Positions 37,282 through 45,494 of a stretch of DNA of 64,000 nucleotides are shown here, piece by piece; positions within the stretch are counted from its first letter, which is position 1, and each line of letters begins with the position of its first letter. The notes beneath the pieces were generated by a model. That model saw only the letters and a list, made by a program, of their open reading frames with translations, was not told where the DNA came from and ran no database searches. Source of the DNA: Nevskiaceae bacterium (lineage in GTDB: Bacteria; Pseudomonadota; Gammaproteobacteria; Nevskiales; Nevskiaceae); assembly GCA_004298465.1 (NCBI GenBank), contig SCRT01000018.1, forward strand, positions 248,001 to 312,000, read 5' to 3'. The position numbers were made by a program, and so were the translations under genes.

Positions 37282-38217
37282 TCAGGTGTGAACGGCTGCC
37301 AGTTCCGGCACCACGCGCTTCAGCAGGTTCCCATACCCGTTGACCACGGCATCGGGATAGCCTTCGTAATATCCCTTCTCGATCAGCGCCTTGTGAAGTG
37401 CCGCCAGCCGGTAGCACGGCACGCTGGCCATGAAATGGTGTTCGGCGTGATAGTTCACGTGATTGGGCGCCACGAACAGCCGTTCGACGGGATTCGCCAG
37501 AGTCGTTCGCGTGTTGAGCCGCGGATCCCGGTCGTAGAGATTTGCCACGTTGGCGTGTTCCGCGACCTGCCGAATCCGGGCAATGGCGGTATACAGCGTC
37601 AGATAGGCAACCACCCACAGCAGATACAGCAGCGGAACACCGCAGGCTGCCAATACCCCAAACAGGATGGCATTGACGAACAGTCCTTGTGGAAGCGTGG
37701 AGGGGTATTGGTCCGAGCTGCGCATCATGATGTCGCCGGAGCGCCTGCCGAACAATCCCACGACGAGCCTGGCTCCTGTGCGTCCGGACAGGTCGCGGAC
37801 GATCTTGCGCCGGAAGCTGGCCCTCGAGACCGGGTATGCCTGATAGTTGGGCAAGTCCGGATCTTCGCGCGTCCCCGCCAGCTTGTGATGTTCGCGGTGG
37901 GAGGCAGCATAGGCGTCCATGTTGCCGAGCACCGGATACGCGCACAACCACCGGCCAATCCACTGGTTCAGTGCCTGAGCCTTGAACAGCGTGCCGTGCC
38001 CCGCCTCATGCATGAGCACAGCCAGCCCCATCTGCCGCCCCGCCAGCACCGCAACCGCCGCCAGCAGCGTCAGTGGATTCATCCAGATCGCAGGAATCGC
38101 AAAGGCTGCCGCCACGATCAGCCAGTTCGAGAGCACCACTCCGGCCGCCCGCCAGTTGCTGCGGCTCGTATAGCGAACGATTTCTTCGGGGCTCAGCCAA
38201 TCGCCGATTCTCATCAT
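37282..38217 (-). CDS. Membrane fatty acid desaturase
   Basis: A 311-residue membrane-bound di-iron desaturase/hydroxylase. The three histidine boxes are HEAGHG, HREHH and HAEHH. Four or more hydrophobic segments flank them (for example LSNWLIVAAAFAIPAIW and LLYLLWVVAYLTLYTAI). It probably inserts a double bond into fatty acyl chains at the inner membrane. Position specificity cannot be told. Two ATGs (38217, 38214) follow GAGGA. Confidence 0.88.
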   Translation of the reverse strand: MMRIGDWLSPEEIVRYTSRSNWRAAGVVLSNWLIVAAAFAIPAIWMNPLTLLAAVAVLAGRQMGLAVLMHEAGHGTLFKAQALNQWIGRWLCAYPVLGNMDAYAASHREHHKLAGTREDPDLPNYQAYPVSRASFRRKIVRDLSGRTGARLVVGLFGRRSGDIMMRSSDQYPSTLPQGLFVNAILFGVLAACGVPLLYLLWVVAYLTLYTAIARIRQVAEHANVANLYDRDPRLNTRTTLANPVERLFVAPNHVNYHAEHHFMASVPCYRLAALHKALIEKGYYEGYPDAVVNGYGNLLKRVVPELAAVHT

Positions 38218-38450
38218 TCCTCTCCGGCACCCTCAGCTCGTGCGCAGGGCACCACAGGAATCATAATCGCGGCAGCCACCGAGGGGAAGCCCCGGATGCG
38301 CTCCACGCTGACGTTGCAGCCATGCCTGCAGCCGATTTGATTCAGGTACTCAATCCCCGGACCAAATCGGATATCAGCTTTATCCCGCAGCACGAAGCAG
38401 GGCCTCGGCACGCAGTACGGGCATGGCAGGCGCCGACAAACCCCGACCAA
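38214..38450 (-). CDS. Doubtful small frame upstream of the desaturase
   Basis: A 78-codon frame whose TGA overlaps the desaturase ATG. It is cysteine-rich (seven Cys, including CPYC and CRHGC) and ends in PCARAEGAGEE. No family is recognised. It fills most of a 245-bp gap on the coding strand of its neighbours, but I see no strong ribosome binding site. The stop-start overlap is the only positive sign, and high GC makes chance frames common here. Confidence 0.2.
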   Translation of the reverse strand: MVGVCRRLPCPYCVPRPCFVLRDKADIRFGPGIEYLNQIGCRHGCNVSVERIRGFPSVAAAIMIPVVPCARAEGAGEE

Positions 38451-38462
38451 ACGGGCTCTGCC

Positions 38463-40259
38463 TCAGAACTGGTCGACGTCCAGCGCCATCAGCGATGCTG
38501 CACCGGCACGTGCCGCCTCGATCTGGAAAAACGCTTCCGGGAACAGCTTGGCGTAGTAGAACTGAGCGGTCTTGACCTTTGCTTGATAGAACGCGTCTTC
38601 ACCGTTCGTGCCGGCTGCCAGCCGGTCGAGCGCCACGCGGGCCATGCGGGCCCAGAAATAGCCAAACACGAGGTGGCCGATGACGCGCAGGTAGGGTGTT
38701 GCCGCAGCGCCGGCTTCGTCCGGGTTCTTGATCGCCTTCTGGCCTATTTCCATCGTCAATTTCTGGACTTCAGCCAACAACTTGCCGAGCGCTTCCACGA
38801 ACGGTTTCATCGTGTCATTGCCCTGCTGGGCCTGGATGAAGCCGGTAAGGATCTTGCCGAATTTCATGAGCTTCTTGCCCATGTCACCGAGCACCTTGCG
38901 GCCCAGCAGATCCAGCGCCTGCACGGTGTTCGTGCCTTCGTAGATCATGTTGATGCGGGCGTCGCGCACGTATTGCTCCATGCCATTGTCGCGGATGTAG
39001 CCATGCCCGCCGAATACCTGCATGGCCCACGTCGTGGATTCATAGCCATTGTCGGTGATGAAGCCCTTCACGACCGGGGTGAGCAACGCCACGAGGTCGC
39101 CGGCGTCCTTGCGGTCCGTTTCATCGGCCGCGGAATGCTCGATGTCGATGTTGAGCCCGGTCCAGTACGTGAAGGCGCGGGCCGCTTCCACATAGGCTTT
39201 CTGCGTCAGCAGCATGCGGCGCACGTCGGGGTGCACGATGATAGGGTCAGCGGGCTTGTCGGGCGCCTTCTTGCCGGTGAGGGAACGCATCTGCAGGCGT
39301 TCCTTCGCATAGGCCAGCGAATTCTGGTACGCCACTTCCGCCAGCCCCAGCGATTGCATGCCAACGCCGAGGCGGGCGCCGTTCATCATCACGAACATGG
39401 CGTTGAGGCCCTTGTCCTCCTCGCCCACCAACCAGCCTTGCGCGCCGTCAAGGTTGATGACACACGTCGCGTTGCCGTGGATACCCATCTTTTCTTCGAT
39501 GGACCCGCACTTCACCGGGTTGCGCACTCCAGGGTTGCCATCCGCATCGGGCAGGAACTTCGGCACGATGAACAGCGAAATGCCCTTTGTGCCGGCAGGG
39601 GCATCCGGCAGGCGTGCCAGCACGAGGTGGATGATGTTCTTGGACATGTCGTGCTCACCGGCCGAGATGAAAATCTTCGTTCCGGTGATGGAATACGACC
39701 CGTCGCCGCGCGGTTCGGCGCGCGTGCGCAGCAGACCGAGGTCGGTGCCGCAATGGGATTCCGTAAGGCACATGGTGCCGGTCCATTCGCCCGATACCAG
39801 CTTGGGCAGGTAGGTCTGCTGCTGTACCGGCGTGCCGTGCGCCAGCAGTGCCGTGTAGGCGCCGTGGGACAGGCCGGGGTACATGGTCCACGCCTGGTTG
39901 CCGGAGTTCAGCATTTCCGACACGGCGCTGTTCACCAGCTCCGGCATGCCCTGCCCGCCGAAGCGCGTGTCGCTGGACAAGGATGGCCAGCCAGCTTCCA
40001 CGTACTGCGCGAAGGCTTCCTTGAAGCCTTTCGGCGTCGTCACCGTGCCGTCCTTGTAGTGGCAGCCTTCGATGTCACCGGTGGCATTGAGCGGGAAGAT
40101 CACTTCAGAAACGAAACGTCCGGCTTCTTCAAGGATTGCGTCGATGGTGTCGCCGTCCACTTCCGCATGTTTCGGCATTGCCTTGTAGGCAGCATCAACC
40201 TGCAGCAGCTCGTGGAGCACAAACTTCATGTCACGCAGCGGAGGCGTGTACTGGCCCAT
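38463..40259 (-). CDS. Long-form acyl-CoA dehydrogenase (FadE1/FadE2, DmdC-like)
   Basis: A 598-residue FAD enzyme for the first step of beta-oxidation. CLTESHCGTDLGLLRTRA and the ISAGEHD loop bind FAD/substrate, VFGGHGYIRDNGMEQYVRDARI is the FAD-binding C-terminal motif, and MIYEGTNTVQALDLLGRK contains the catalytic glutamate. The extra C-terminal domain and N-terminal helix MGQYTPPLRDMKFVLHEL identify the roughly 600-residue subgroup. Pseudomonas members act on medium and long acyl-CoAs; DmdC acts on methylthiopropionyl-CoA. Substrate here is unproven. Confidence 0.93.
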   Translation of the reverse strand: MGQYTPPLRDMKFVLHELLQVDAAYKAMPKHAEVDGDTIDAILEEAGRFVSEVIFPLNATGDIEGCHYKDGTVTTPKGFKEAFAQYVEAGWPSLSSDTRFGGQGMPELVNSAVSEMLNSGNQAWTMYPGLSHGAYTALLAHGTPVQQQTYLPKLVSGEWTGTMCLTESHCGTDLGLLRTRAEPRGDGSYSITGTKIFISAGEHDMSKNIIHLVLARLPDAPAGTKGISLFIVPKFLPDADGNPGVRNPVKCGSIEEKMGIHGNATCVINLDGAQGWLVGEEDKGLNAMFVMMNGARLGVGMQSLGLAEVAYQNSLAYAKERLQMRSLTGKKAPDKPADPIIVHPDVRRMLLTQKAYVEAARAFTYWTGLNIDIEHSAADETDRKDAGDLVALLTPVVKGFITDNGYESTTWAMQVFGGHGYIRDNGMEQYVRDARINMIYEGTNTVQALDLLGRKVLGDMGKKLMKFGKILTGFIQAQQGNDTMKPFVEALGKLLAEVQKLTMEIGQKAIKNPDEAGAAATPYLRVIGHLVFGYFWARMARVALDRLAAGTNGEDAFYQAKVKTAQFYYAKLFPEAFFQIEAARAGAASLMALDVDQF

Positions 40260-40647
40260 CGTGATTCTCCGGTTTCAGTGATGTTCGAAGCACAGCGGCG
40301 CCACTGTTGGCACCTCTATACGGCGCGCACGCTACTTTATGCGAGGTGGTGCGCACAATGACAACAACGCCGGGAAAAGTTGCGGCATAGCCAACAGCCT
40401 GCGAACACTCGGCCCGCACTTTCCCGAAGGATGGCGCGATGGCGGCCCGCCGAGCTTCGGGTATCCGCACGCGGATCTGTAGCGCGGCGATTGCCTGGCC
40501 CTGTCCGGTCGGTCCCTGCGTGCCCGCGCATATCCGGATACCGGTAGGTGTGCTGTATTCAGCCGGCGTGTCGACTACCATTTAGGACATGGGGAATCGA
40601 CACACTTCCCCGTGGATGATGAAGCGGTGCCACAACAGGAGTCTTAT
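40260..40647. promoter_or_regulatory. Intergenic region between acyl-CoA dehydrogenase and the flavoprotein
   Basis: A 388-bp divergent gap. It includes two 8-base palindromes close together (ATCCGGAT near 40533 and TACCGGTA near 40540). It also has a 9-bp hairpin with one G-U pair in the flavoprotein leader: CATGGGGAA at 40588-40596 against TTCCCCGTG at 40606-40614. AGGAG at 40637-40641 is the Shine-Dalgarno of the next gene. I found no consensus promoter pair. Confidence 0.45.
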
Positions 40648-42039
40648 ATGAACGATGATTTGAGCCCGGAACGCCGGCAGTTTCTCAAGATCGGCGGGGC
40701 GCTGCTGGCTGCAGCGCCGATGGTGGCAGCGGCGCCGGCGGTCTTCGCGGCGGGCGGGAAAGGGCCGGCCAGCGAGCGTTCCGCCAAGGGCGTGAAAGGC
40801 GTCTTGACCGGTCACTGGGCGAATCTGCCGAAGGCCAAGGGGCCGCGTCTGGTGGTGGTGGGTGGCGGCACGTCCGGCCTGTCGGTTGCAAAGTACGCGA
40901 AGAAGGACAACCCCAGGCTGGACGTCGTGCTCGTCGAGTATCGCGACATGTACTCGTCCTGCTTCTGCAGCAACCTGTGGTACCCCGACATCATCAACCT
41001 CGAATTCCTCGCCAAGCACAGCTTCCTGGATGCCGCGAAGAACAACCACTACACCTACTTCAATGCGACGTGCATCGGGCTGGACCGCGATAGCAAGATC
41101 GTGGCGACCAGCGAAGGTGACATCCGCTACGACTACGTGTGCATTGCGCCGGGCATCGCCTACGACTGGGAGAAGATCGGCATCGACGACATCGAGACGC
41201 AGACCCGCATGCGCCAGGAATATCCACCCGGCTTCATCGATCCGACCGAACACGTCACCATCAAGCGCAAGGTCGATACCTTCGAGGGCGGAACCTGGAT
41301 CCAGACCGTTCCCACGGGTAACTACCGCTGCCTGCCGGCACCGTATGAACGCGCCTGCCTGATCGCTTCCGTCATCAAGCACAAGGGGCTGAAGGGCAAG
41401 GTCATCATTCTCGACGGCAACCCGGAGATCACCATCAAGGCACCCGGTTTCCATGCCGCCTTCAAGGATTTCTACAAGGGCATCATCGAATGGATGCCGA
41501 GCACCCGCGTCGCGGGTGTCGATCTGGACAAGAAGATCATCCACGGTGAAGTCGAGGACTTCGCGTTCGACGAGGCCACCATCTACCCGAACGTCCGGGC
41601 ATCCACGCTGATCGAGAAACTCGGCCTCATGGCGCCGACGAGCAAGACTGCCCAGAAAGAGGCCGACATCGACATCCGCTTCTACAATCTCGTCGGCGAC
41701 GAGCATGTCTACGTATCGGGCGATGCACGGCCGATGCCCTACTCCAAGAGCGGCAACACCTCGAATTCCGAGGGACATTTTGTCGGGCACATCATCGCAA
41801 TGCGCTCGCAGGGCAAGGACGTCAAGAAGTGGGAATCCCCGGAGACCTTGTGCTATTCCATGGTCAACGCCTACCCGCAGCAGGCCATCTGGGTGGACAC
41901 CCACTACGGCTATGACGCCAAGAAGGACGCCATCACGGGCTTTGCGGATGTAAAGGTGGACAATACGCCGAGCGAGAAGAATGCCCCGGCTTATCTGGCC
42001 TGGGGCCGTGGCATGTACCGCGACATGTTTCGTGCATGA
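40648..42039 (+). CDS. Flavocytochrome c sulfide dehydrogenase-type flavoprotein (FccB-like)
   Basis: A 463-residue Tat-exported flavoprotein. The signal ERRQFLKIGGALLAAAP is followed by a GGGTSG dinucleotide-binding motif. Three cysteines match the FCSD flavoprotein: Cys105 (SSCFCSN) aligns with the cysteine that binds FAD covalently, and Cys228 (YRCLPAPYERA) and Cys402 (LCYSM) with the redox disulfide. Their spacing (123 and 174 residues) is close to 119 and 176 in the Allochromatium protein. It should oxidise sulfide or a related sulfur species in the periplasm. ATG 40648 has AGGAG six bases upstream. The usual cytochrome subunit FccA is absent; a Rieske gene follows instead. Confidence 0.85.
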   Translation: MNDDLSPERRQFLKIGGALLAAAPMVAAAPAVFAAGGKGPASERSAKGVKGVLTGHWANLPKAKGPRLVVVGGGTSGLSVAKYAKKDNPRLDVVLVEYRDMYSSCFCSNLWYPDIINLEFLAKHSFLDAAKNNHYTYFNATCIGLDRDSKIVATSEGDIRYDYVCIAPGIAYDWEKIGIDDIETQTRMRQEYPPGFIDPTEHVTIKRKVDTFEGGTWIQTVPTGNYRCLPAPYERACLIASVIKHKGLKGKVIILDGNPEITIKAPGFHAAFKDFYKGIIEWMPSTRVAGVDLDKKIIHGEVEDFAFDEATIYPNVRASTLIEKLGLMAPTSKTAQKEADIDIRFYNLVGDEHVYVSGDARPMPYSKSGNTSNSEGHFVGHIIAMRSQGKDVKKWESPETLCYSMVNAYPQQAIWVDTHYGYDAKKDAITGFADVKVDNTPSEKNAPAYLAWGRGMYRDMFRA

Positions 42040-42063
42040 TTCGAGCGCTGGCGTCTAACATGG

Positions 42064-42081
42064 GGCCGTCGCAAGACGGCC
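42064..42081 (+). other. Intercistronic hairpin with GCAA tetraloop
   Basis: GGCCGTC-GCAA-GACGGCC is a perfect 7-bp stem with a GNRA-type loop between the flavoprotein stop and the Rieske start. No T-run follows. It may stabilise or process the message. Confidence 0.6.
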
Positions 42082-42105
42082 TCATCTGGTTTGAGGGGAC
42101 AAAAA

Positions 42106-42810
42106 GTGGATCGACGGCATTTCGTGAAGCTGTGTGCCGGCAGCGCGCTGGCCACGCTGCTGGCCCGGCAAACGCCTGCGTTTTCCGGAGAGATCAAGAC
42201 GTTCCCGGCAGCCACGCTGGTTGACGCCCACGGCGACCCGCTCAAGGCTTCGCGCGCCAGCCCTCAGGAAGCGATGGTCTTTGCCTATCCGTTCGCGGGC
42301 ATCCCCTGTTTCCTGATCAATTTCGGTAGCCACGGGGCGAAGACGCAGGCGCTCACCGCGCCGGACGGCACGTCGTACACCAGTCCGGCCCCGGTGGGGC
42401 CCGAAAGGAACCTGGTTGCGTTCGTCGCGATCTGCACGCATCAGATGAGCCACCCAACACCGGACGCAAGCGTCATCCACTACGCCAGCGCCGCGACCGC
42501 AACGGCAGACCAGCCAGGTCGCATCGTGTGCTGCGCGCACCACAGCGTGTTCGATCCCGCTAGTGGTGGTGCAAAAGTATCGGGTCCGGCGCCGAGCCCC
42601 TTGCTGCCAGTGCAGCTTGCCTGTGACGCGGAAACCGGCGTGCTGCAGGCGACCGGCACTGTTGATGTTGAGTTTTTCGAACGGTTTTTCGATGACTTCA
42701 AGGAAGATCTGATCGATCGGTTCGGCCCTGGCGGCTATCGCAAGCCAGTTGGCGGCATGACGAAGGCCGTGCTGTTGAGTGAATACTCCCGGGTCGTGGC
42801 AGACTGCTGA
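42106..42810 (+). CDS. Tat-exported Rieske [2Fe-2S] protein
   Basis: A 234-residue protein. DRRHFVK with a following hydrophobic stretch is a Tat signal. The cluster ligands are Cys110-T-His112 and Cys142-C-A-His145. The two cysteines that form the stabilising disulfide in most Rieske proteins are missing (Ser115 and Ala144 stand there), and the boxes are 29 residues apart instead of about 16. GTG 42106, seven bases after GAGGGG, is chosen over the upstream TTG 42091. It lies 66 bases after the FccB-like gene and probably serves as its electron acceptor, but this is inference. Confidence 0.82.
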   Translation: MDRRHFVKLCAGSALATLLARQTPAFSGEIKTFPAATLVDAHGDPLKASRASPQEAMVFAYPFAGIPCFLINFGSHGAKTQALTAPDGTSYTSPAPVGPERNLVAFVAICTHQMSHPTPDASVIHYASAATATADQPGRIVCCAHHSVFDPASGGAKVSGPAPSPLLPVQLACDAETGVLQATGTVDVEFFERFFDDFKEDLIDRFGPGGYRKPVGGMTKAVLLSEYSRVVADC

Positions 42811-42869
42811 CCTGCGTTCGTCCGGCCTTGAGAGGATGTCAAGACTCCCTTCACGGCGCCAGAATTCAC

Positions 42870-42899
42870 TTGTTTTCCAGTTCCGGGTGCGGGTATACT
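42870..42899 (+). promoter_or_regulatory. Promoter of the tRNA unit
   Basis: TTGTTT (42870-42875) and TATACT (42894-42899) are 18 bases apart. The stretch GCGCGCCC follows, a GC-rich discriminator of the kind found at stringently controlled stable RNA promoters. tRNA-Ala starts 13 bases after the -10. Confidence 0.6.
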
Positions 42900-42912
42900 G
42901 CGCGCCCTGAAA

Positions 42913-42988
<76 letters not shown>

Positions 42989-43013
42989 AAGGTTAGTTGG
43001 TTATTCAGTTGCA

Positions 43014-43252
43014 AGTGGGTTGGGTTTGCGGTGTTGTGCGTTCGATGGACATTGGTCCACTCTCGCTTCGCTCGCGGACTCGATCCACGCGAATGTCCAC
43101 CGGACATTCGCAAGACGTGGATGCAAGCGTGCAGTTTTGTTGTAGTGGGTTGGGTTTGCGGTGTTGTGCGTTCGATGGACATTGGTCCACTCTCGCTTCG
43201 CTCGCGGACTCGATCCACGCGAATGTCCACCGGACATTCGCAAGACGTGGAT
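43014..43252. repeat. 109-bp tandem direct repeat between two tRNA genes
   Basis: Positions 43014-43122 and 43144-43252 are identical over 109 bases (offset 130), separated by a 21-base spacer. Each unit contains the perfect hairpin GCGAATGTCC-ACC-GGACATTCGC. An outer arm (ATCCAC/GTGGAT) closes it on a five-base bulge. In the second copy the outer stem extends to 13 bp (43206-43218 with 43247-43259) and takes in the first four bases of tRNA-Glu. No protein is encoded. Confidence 0.9.
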
Positions 43253-43255
43253 CGA

Positions 43256-43331
43256 GTCCCCATCGTCTAGAGGCCCAGGACACCGCCCTTTCACGGCGAT
43301 AACGCGGGTTCGACTCCCGCTGGGGACGCCA
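43256..43331 (+). tRNA. tRNA-Glu (anticodon UUC)
   Basis: A 76-base cloverleaf with encoded CCA. The acceptor GTCCCCA pairs with TGGGGAC, the discriminator is G, and the anticodon loop is CTTTCAC. The anticodon stem CCGCC/GGCGA has a C27-A43 mismatch where most bacterial tRNA-Glu have C-G. It is probably co-transcribed with tRNA-Ala. Confidence 0.96.
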
Positions 43332-43416
43332 ACGCGTCTATGGAAACAAGAGCTTGGCAGGTAATCCAAGAATTTACTGTCAGCCAGCCGGTAAACAGCT
43401 TTACGCGCACAAAGAG

Positions 43417-43443
43417 AGCCACCAGCAGTCAATGCCGGTGGCT
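43417..43443 (+). terminator. Possible weak terminator after tRNA-Glu
   Basis: AGCCACC (43417-43423) pairs with GGTGGCT (43437-43443) over a 13-base loop, followed only by the broken T-run TTTGCTGTTTG. Confidence 0.35.
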
Positions 43444-43518
43444 TTGCTGTTTGTGCTGTCCTCCGCCCAGACCTTGCCGTGAACCGGGCGCAGGCTCCAG
43501 CGCTGGAGCCCCGTCCTC

Positions 43519-44139
43519 TCAGTTTTGACGCTGCGCCGTCGACGGCGGTTGTTCCGCAAGCTTCGCCCCGAAGCCGCGCACGCCTTCCAGGATGGGCGCC
43601 AGGGCTTGCCACAGCGGTTCATCCTTCATCAGGCGAAGAGTCCCGAGCAAGCCCGGAGATACACTGCGGGCGGTGTTAGCTTCGAAGGCGGCGGTACGTG
43701 CCAATCCTTCGGTGACGGCGGTGAGCAGCTTGCGGAACGCTTCGGGGTCGATGCGGCCAAGAAAGGTTTCGAAGGCAATGCGCGCGTTCTGCAGCGCGGT
43801 CTGCACGTGGGTATCACCAAGCGAGCGGTCGAGAATGCTGCCGAGCGTGTGTGACCACTCCCGATGTGAGGCAGCGGCATCCGCCGCGAGCCGCAACAAA
43901 CCTTGCTGGTGCAGCACTTGCACGAGCCGCACGGCTTCCAGCAGCGCGGGAGTGGCGTCCTGGAGTGTGTGGCGTTCCACTGCGGCGTCGATGATCCGCG
44001 TCAGGGTCGCGGCCCACTGGGCATGGGACGCCGCCAGGTTATTTGCCAGCCGCAACAGGCCCTGATCGTGGAGGGTCTGGATCAGCTGGCCGAATTCGGC
44101 CTGTGCTTCCGGGGTGGGTATGGTGGCAGGGATATCCAT
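43519..44139 (-). CDS. DUF1641 domain protein
   Basis: A 206-residue soluble, mostly helical protein. Two similar segments (LIQTLHDQGLLRLANNLAASHAQWAATL and LVQVLHQQGLLRLAADAAASHREWSHTL) form an internal repeat. The C terminus LLGTLRLMKDEPLWQALAPILEGVRGFG is the DUF1641 signature. This family is often encoded beside sulfide:quinone reductases or formate dehydrogenases; its role is not established. Here it lies 101 bases downstream of an SQR on the same strand, which suggests an accessory function. Confidence 0.82.
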   Translation of the reverse strand: MDIPATIPTPEAQAEFGQLIQTLHDQGLLRLANNLAASHAQWAATLTRIIDAAVERHTLQDATPALLEAVRLVQVLHQQGLLRLAADAAASHREWSHTLGSILDRSLGDTHVQTALQNARIAFETFLGRIDPEAFRKLLTAVTEGLARTAAFEANTARSVSPGLLGTLRLMKDEPLWQALAPILEGVRGFGAKLAEQPPSTAQRQN

Positions 44140-44240
44140 GACAATGCTCCGCTTCGCCTTTCAGTGGATCAGGCGTTCTTGTTGAACCGCGAGGGCGCGC
44201 GTGAAACGCATTGCGCCAACTGCAACCGAAGGTCCGGGAT

Positions 44241-45494
44241 CTAGGGCTGGAAGCTCGGCACGGCTGCGGGGAATTCGTGCACCGCGTGCCAGTCCGGGCC
44301 CAGATCACCTTTTACCATGTCCCAGTACAGCGCCGGGAAGTATGTGGTTTTCAGCCACCAGTAGCTGCGGCGTGGAATACGCGGGTCGAACGGGAAGCTC
44401 GGTGCCGGTGTGCCGCCGTAGATGAATTCCGCAAGCAGCATTTTCCCCTTGGAAGTGGTCAGCGGGCAGGATGCGTAGCCGTCGTAGGCGCTGGTTGGCG
44501 GCAGCCCTTCGAGTGCAGCCTGCAGGTTGGCGAGCACGGTGCGGGACTGCGACCGCACGGCTGCGGCCGTCTTGCTGTTGGGTGCGGAACAGCAGTCGCC
44601 GAGGCTGAAGACGTTCGCGTGGTTCACATGCCGCAGCGTAGCCTTGTCCACATCCACCCAGCCAGCGGCATTGGCCAGCGGGCTGTTCTTGATGAAGTCG
44701 GGTGACGACTGGGGCGGCACGACATGGATCATGTCGAAGTCGAGGGCGATTTGTTTCTTGTCTTCACCCACTTCAAAAGTGGCTTTGTGGGCAGGGCCGT
44801 CGACGGCAACCAGGTTGTGCTTGAACTCGGGCTTTGCCTCGTAGTTCGCCATCACCTTGTCCAGTGCCTGGGAGTAGAACGGAACGCCGAACATGGCGCC
44901 GCCCGCCGTGCAGTAGCGGATGTCGGCCTGCTTGCCGTTGCGGCGCAGGTGGTCGGCAGCGAGATAAAGAATTTTCTGCGGGGCACCGGCGCACTTGATC
45001 GGCGTTGCCGGATAGGTGAACAGCGCGCGGCCACCATTTTTCAGGTTGCGGATGCACTGCCACGTGTAAGGGGCGAAGTCGAAGCTGTAATTGCTGGTGA
45101 CGCCGTTCTTGCCAAGGGTGTCAACCAGCCCCGCGATCTTGTTCCAGTCGAGCTGGATGCCGGCGGCGACCACAAGGAAATCGTAACCCACGGTACTGCC
45201 ATCATCGAGCGTCACCTGGTCCTGCTCCGGCTGGAAGCTGGCCACCCGGTGCTTGATCCAGTGCGCGCCAGCCGGCATGCAGCTCGCTTCGCTGCGGCGC
45301 GTATCCGCGACGTTGTAGGCGCCCCCACCAACCAGCGTCCACGCGGGCTGGTAGTAATGGTTGTCGCTGGGCTCGATCACGGCGAGGTCTAGCTGTGGCT
45401 GCGCACGCAGCAATGTACTGGCCACTGCAAGCCCCCCTGCTCCGCCACCCACAACGACAACCCGATGCCTGCCCGATGCCTGTCCTGCGCTCAT
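44241..45494 (-). CDS. sqr: Sulfide:quinone oxidoreductase, type II
   Basis: A 417-residue flavoprotein close to the mitochondrial-type SQR. VVVVGGGAGGLAVAS binds FAD, and HYYQPAWTLVGGG, TPIKCAGAPQKILYLAA and SKTAAAVRSQS are family hallmarks. Cys168 and Cys343 (in SCPLTT) correspond to the redox pair Cys201/Cys379 of the human enzyme, with nearly the same spacing. The C terminus has amphipathic stretches for membrane binding. It should pass electrons from sulfide to quinone. ATG 45494 with AGGAG ten bases upstream is chosen over 45545. Confidence 0.9.
   Translation of the reverse strand: MSAGQASGRHRVVVVGGGAGGLAVASTLLRAQPQLDLAVIEPSDNHYYQPAWTLVGGGAYNVADTRRSEASCMPAGAHWIKHRVASFQPEQDQVTLDDGSTVGYDFLVVAAGIQLDWNKIAGLVDTLGKNGVTSNYSFDFAPYTWQCIRNLKNGGRALFTYPATPIKCAGAPQKILYLAADHLRRNGKQADIRYCTAGGAMFGVPFYSQALDKVMANYEAKPEFKHNLVAVDGPAHKATFEVGEDKKQIALDFDMIHVVPPQSSPDFIKNSPLANAAGWVDVDKATLRHVNHANVFSLGDCCSAPNSKTAAAVRSQSRTVLANLQAALEGLPPTSAYDGYASCPLTTSKGKMLLAEFIYGGTPAPSFPFDPRIPRRSYWWLKTTYFPALYWDMVKGDLGPDWHAVHEFPAAVPSFQP

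Noticed and set aside
38073-40361. A 762-codon open frame on the plus strand opposite the acyl-CoA dehydrogenase
   Set aside because: The minus strand encodes an intact enzyme; the plus frame is rich in His, Arg, Val and Gln as expected of an antisense shadow.
43014-43252. CRISPR-like repeat
   Set aside because: Only two copies, 109 bases long with one 21-base spacer and no cas genes; it is a tandem duplication.
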